This document shows positions 5,224-5,478 of a DNA stretch of 5,478 nt, piece after piece. Every line of letters starts with the position of its first letter. The stretch's first letter is position 1. The notes beneath the pieces were generated by a model. The model did not search any database, was not told where the DNA came from, and saw nothing but the letters and a program-made list of their open reading frames with translations. The stretch is from Thermoplasmata archaeon M9B1D. Its GTDB lineage: Archaea > Thermoplasmatota > E2 > DHVEG-1. A program made the position numbers and the translations under genes. The stretch covers positions 1 through 5,478 of the forward strand of contig MUGC01000087.1 in the NCBI GenBank assembly GCA_002900535.1. Reading direction: 5' to 3'.

Positions 5224-5478
5224 CAATAATCTTTAAATATCTTTCCTTTTAAATAACTAATTATTTCGTAAATATTAAATCTTATCTGCTTAGTTGTATC
5301 ACGATCTCGTAGAGTAACAGTTTTATTCTTAATGGTTTCATGATCAATAGTTATACAGAAGGGAGTTCCTATTTCATCCATACGAGCATAACGTCTACCG
5401 ATAGTACCACCATCATCATAATATGTAGTAATATTATGTTTTCTTAAATCTTGATCAATTTCTTTTGCAATTTTAACA
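5223..5478 (-). CDS. glyS: Glycyl-tRNA synthetase, C-terminal part (gene runs off the right edge)
   Basis: On the minus strand 84 codons are visible, ending in TGA (plus-strand 5223-5225); the rest lies beyond position 5478. The product charges tRNA-Gly with glycine in the cytosol. The visible part is the C-terminal anticodon-binding domain of the alpha2 enzyme: IAKEIDQDLRKHNI, then YYDDGGTIGRRYARMDEIG, TPFCITIDHETI, NKTVTLRDRDTTKQIR and a short end IFKDY. The DDGGTIGRRYAR...DEIG and VTLRDRD motifs are characteristic, and this form is found in archaea, eukaryotes and part of the bacteria. It converges on LAT with only 9 bases between stop codons and appears unrelated to lysine metabolism. Confidence 0.93.
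   Translation of the reverse strand, partial: VKIAKEIDQDLRKHNITTYYDDGGTIGRRYARMDEIGTPFCITIDHETIKNKTVTLRDRDTTKQIRFNIYEIISYLKGKIFKDY

Overview
This is an AT-rich window (about one third GC by eye) that looks archaeal. It has oligo-U tracts after genes, TATA-like box A elements 20-40 bases ahead of several starts, strong GGAG-type ribosome binding sites, an eRF1-like translation factor and the alpha2 type of glycyl-tRNA synthetase. I cannot place it firmly below the domain level. A Thermoplasmata-like or other AT-rich uncultured archaeon would fit, but that is inference.

Layout, left to right. (1) Positions 1-752 hold the 3' part of a gene for an eRF1-superfamily protein of the Vms1-like release factor group (VLRF1). 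It has a GGWSQ catalytic loop and a CxxC...CxxC zinc ribbon. Its true start lies off the left edge. (2) 817-2115 encodes lysine-ketoglutarate reductase, and 2167-3492 encodes saccharopine dehydrogenase. They are two separate genes, in the same order as the two halves of the fused eukaryotic enzyme AASS. (3) 3493-3893 is a 401-base gap. It holds a hairpin, two copies of a TATATATA box, a possible 33-residue membrane peptide gene and a GC-rich hairpin whose loop is complementary to Shine-Dalgarno sequences. (4) 3894-5213 encodes L-lysine 6-aminotransferase (LAT). (5) From 5223 to the right edge, on the minus strand, lies the C-terminal end of glycyl-tRNA synthetase. It converges on LAT with a 9-base gap and a shared hairpin.

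The central theme is lysine metabolism. Reductase plus dehydrogenase convert lysine through saccharopine to alpha-aminoadipate semialdehyde plus glutamate. LAT makes the same two products in one step. Two routes to one intermediate, encoded next to each other, are the most notable biological feature here. The semialdehyde dehydrogenase that would complete breakdown to alpha-aminoadipate is not in the window, so breakdown, pipecolate formation or reverse (biosynthetic) flux all remain possible. The flanking genes are translation housekeeping genes, so the lysine cluster may be an insertion into a core region. I found no mobile element, CRISPR array, tRNA or rRNA, and no clear undescribed system. 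The least explained DNA is the SDH-LAT gap.
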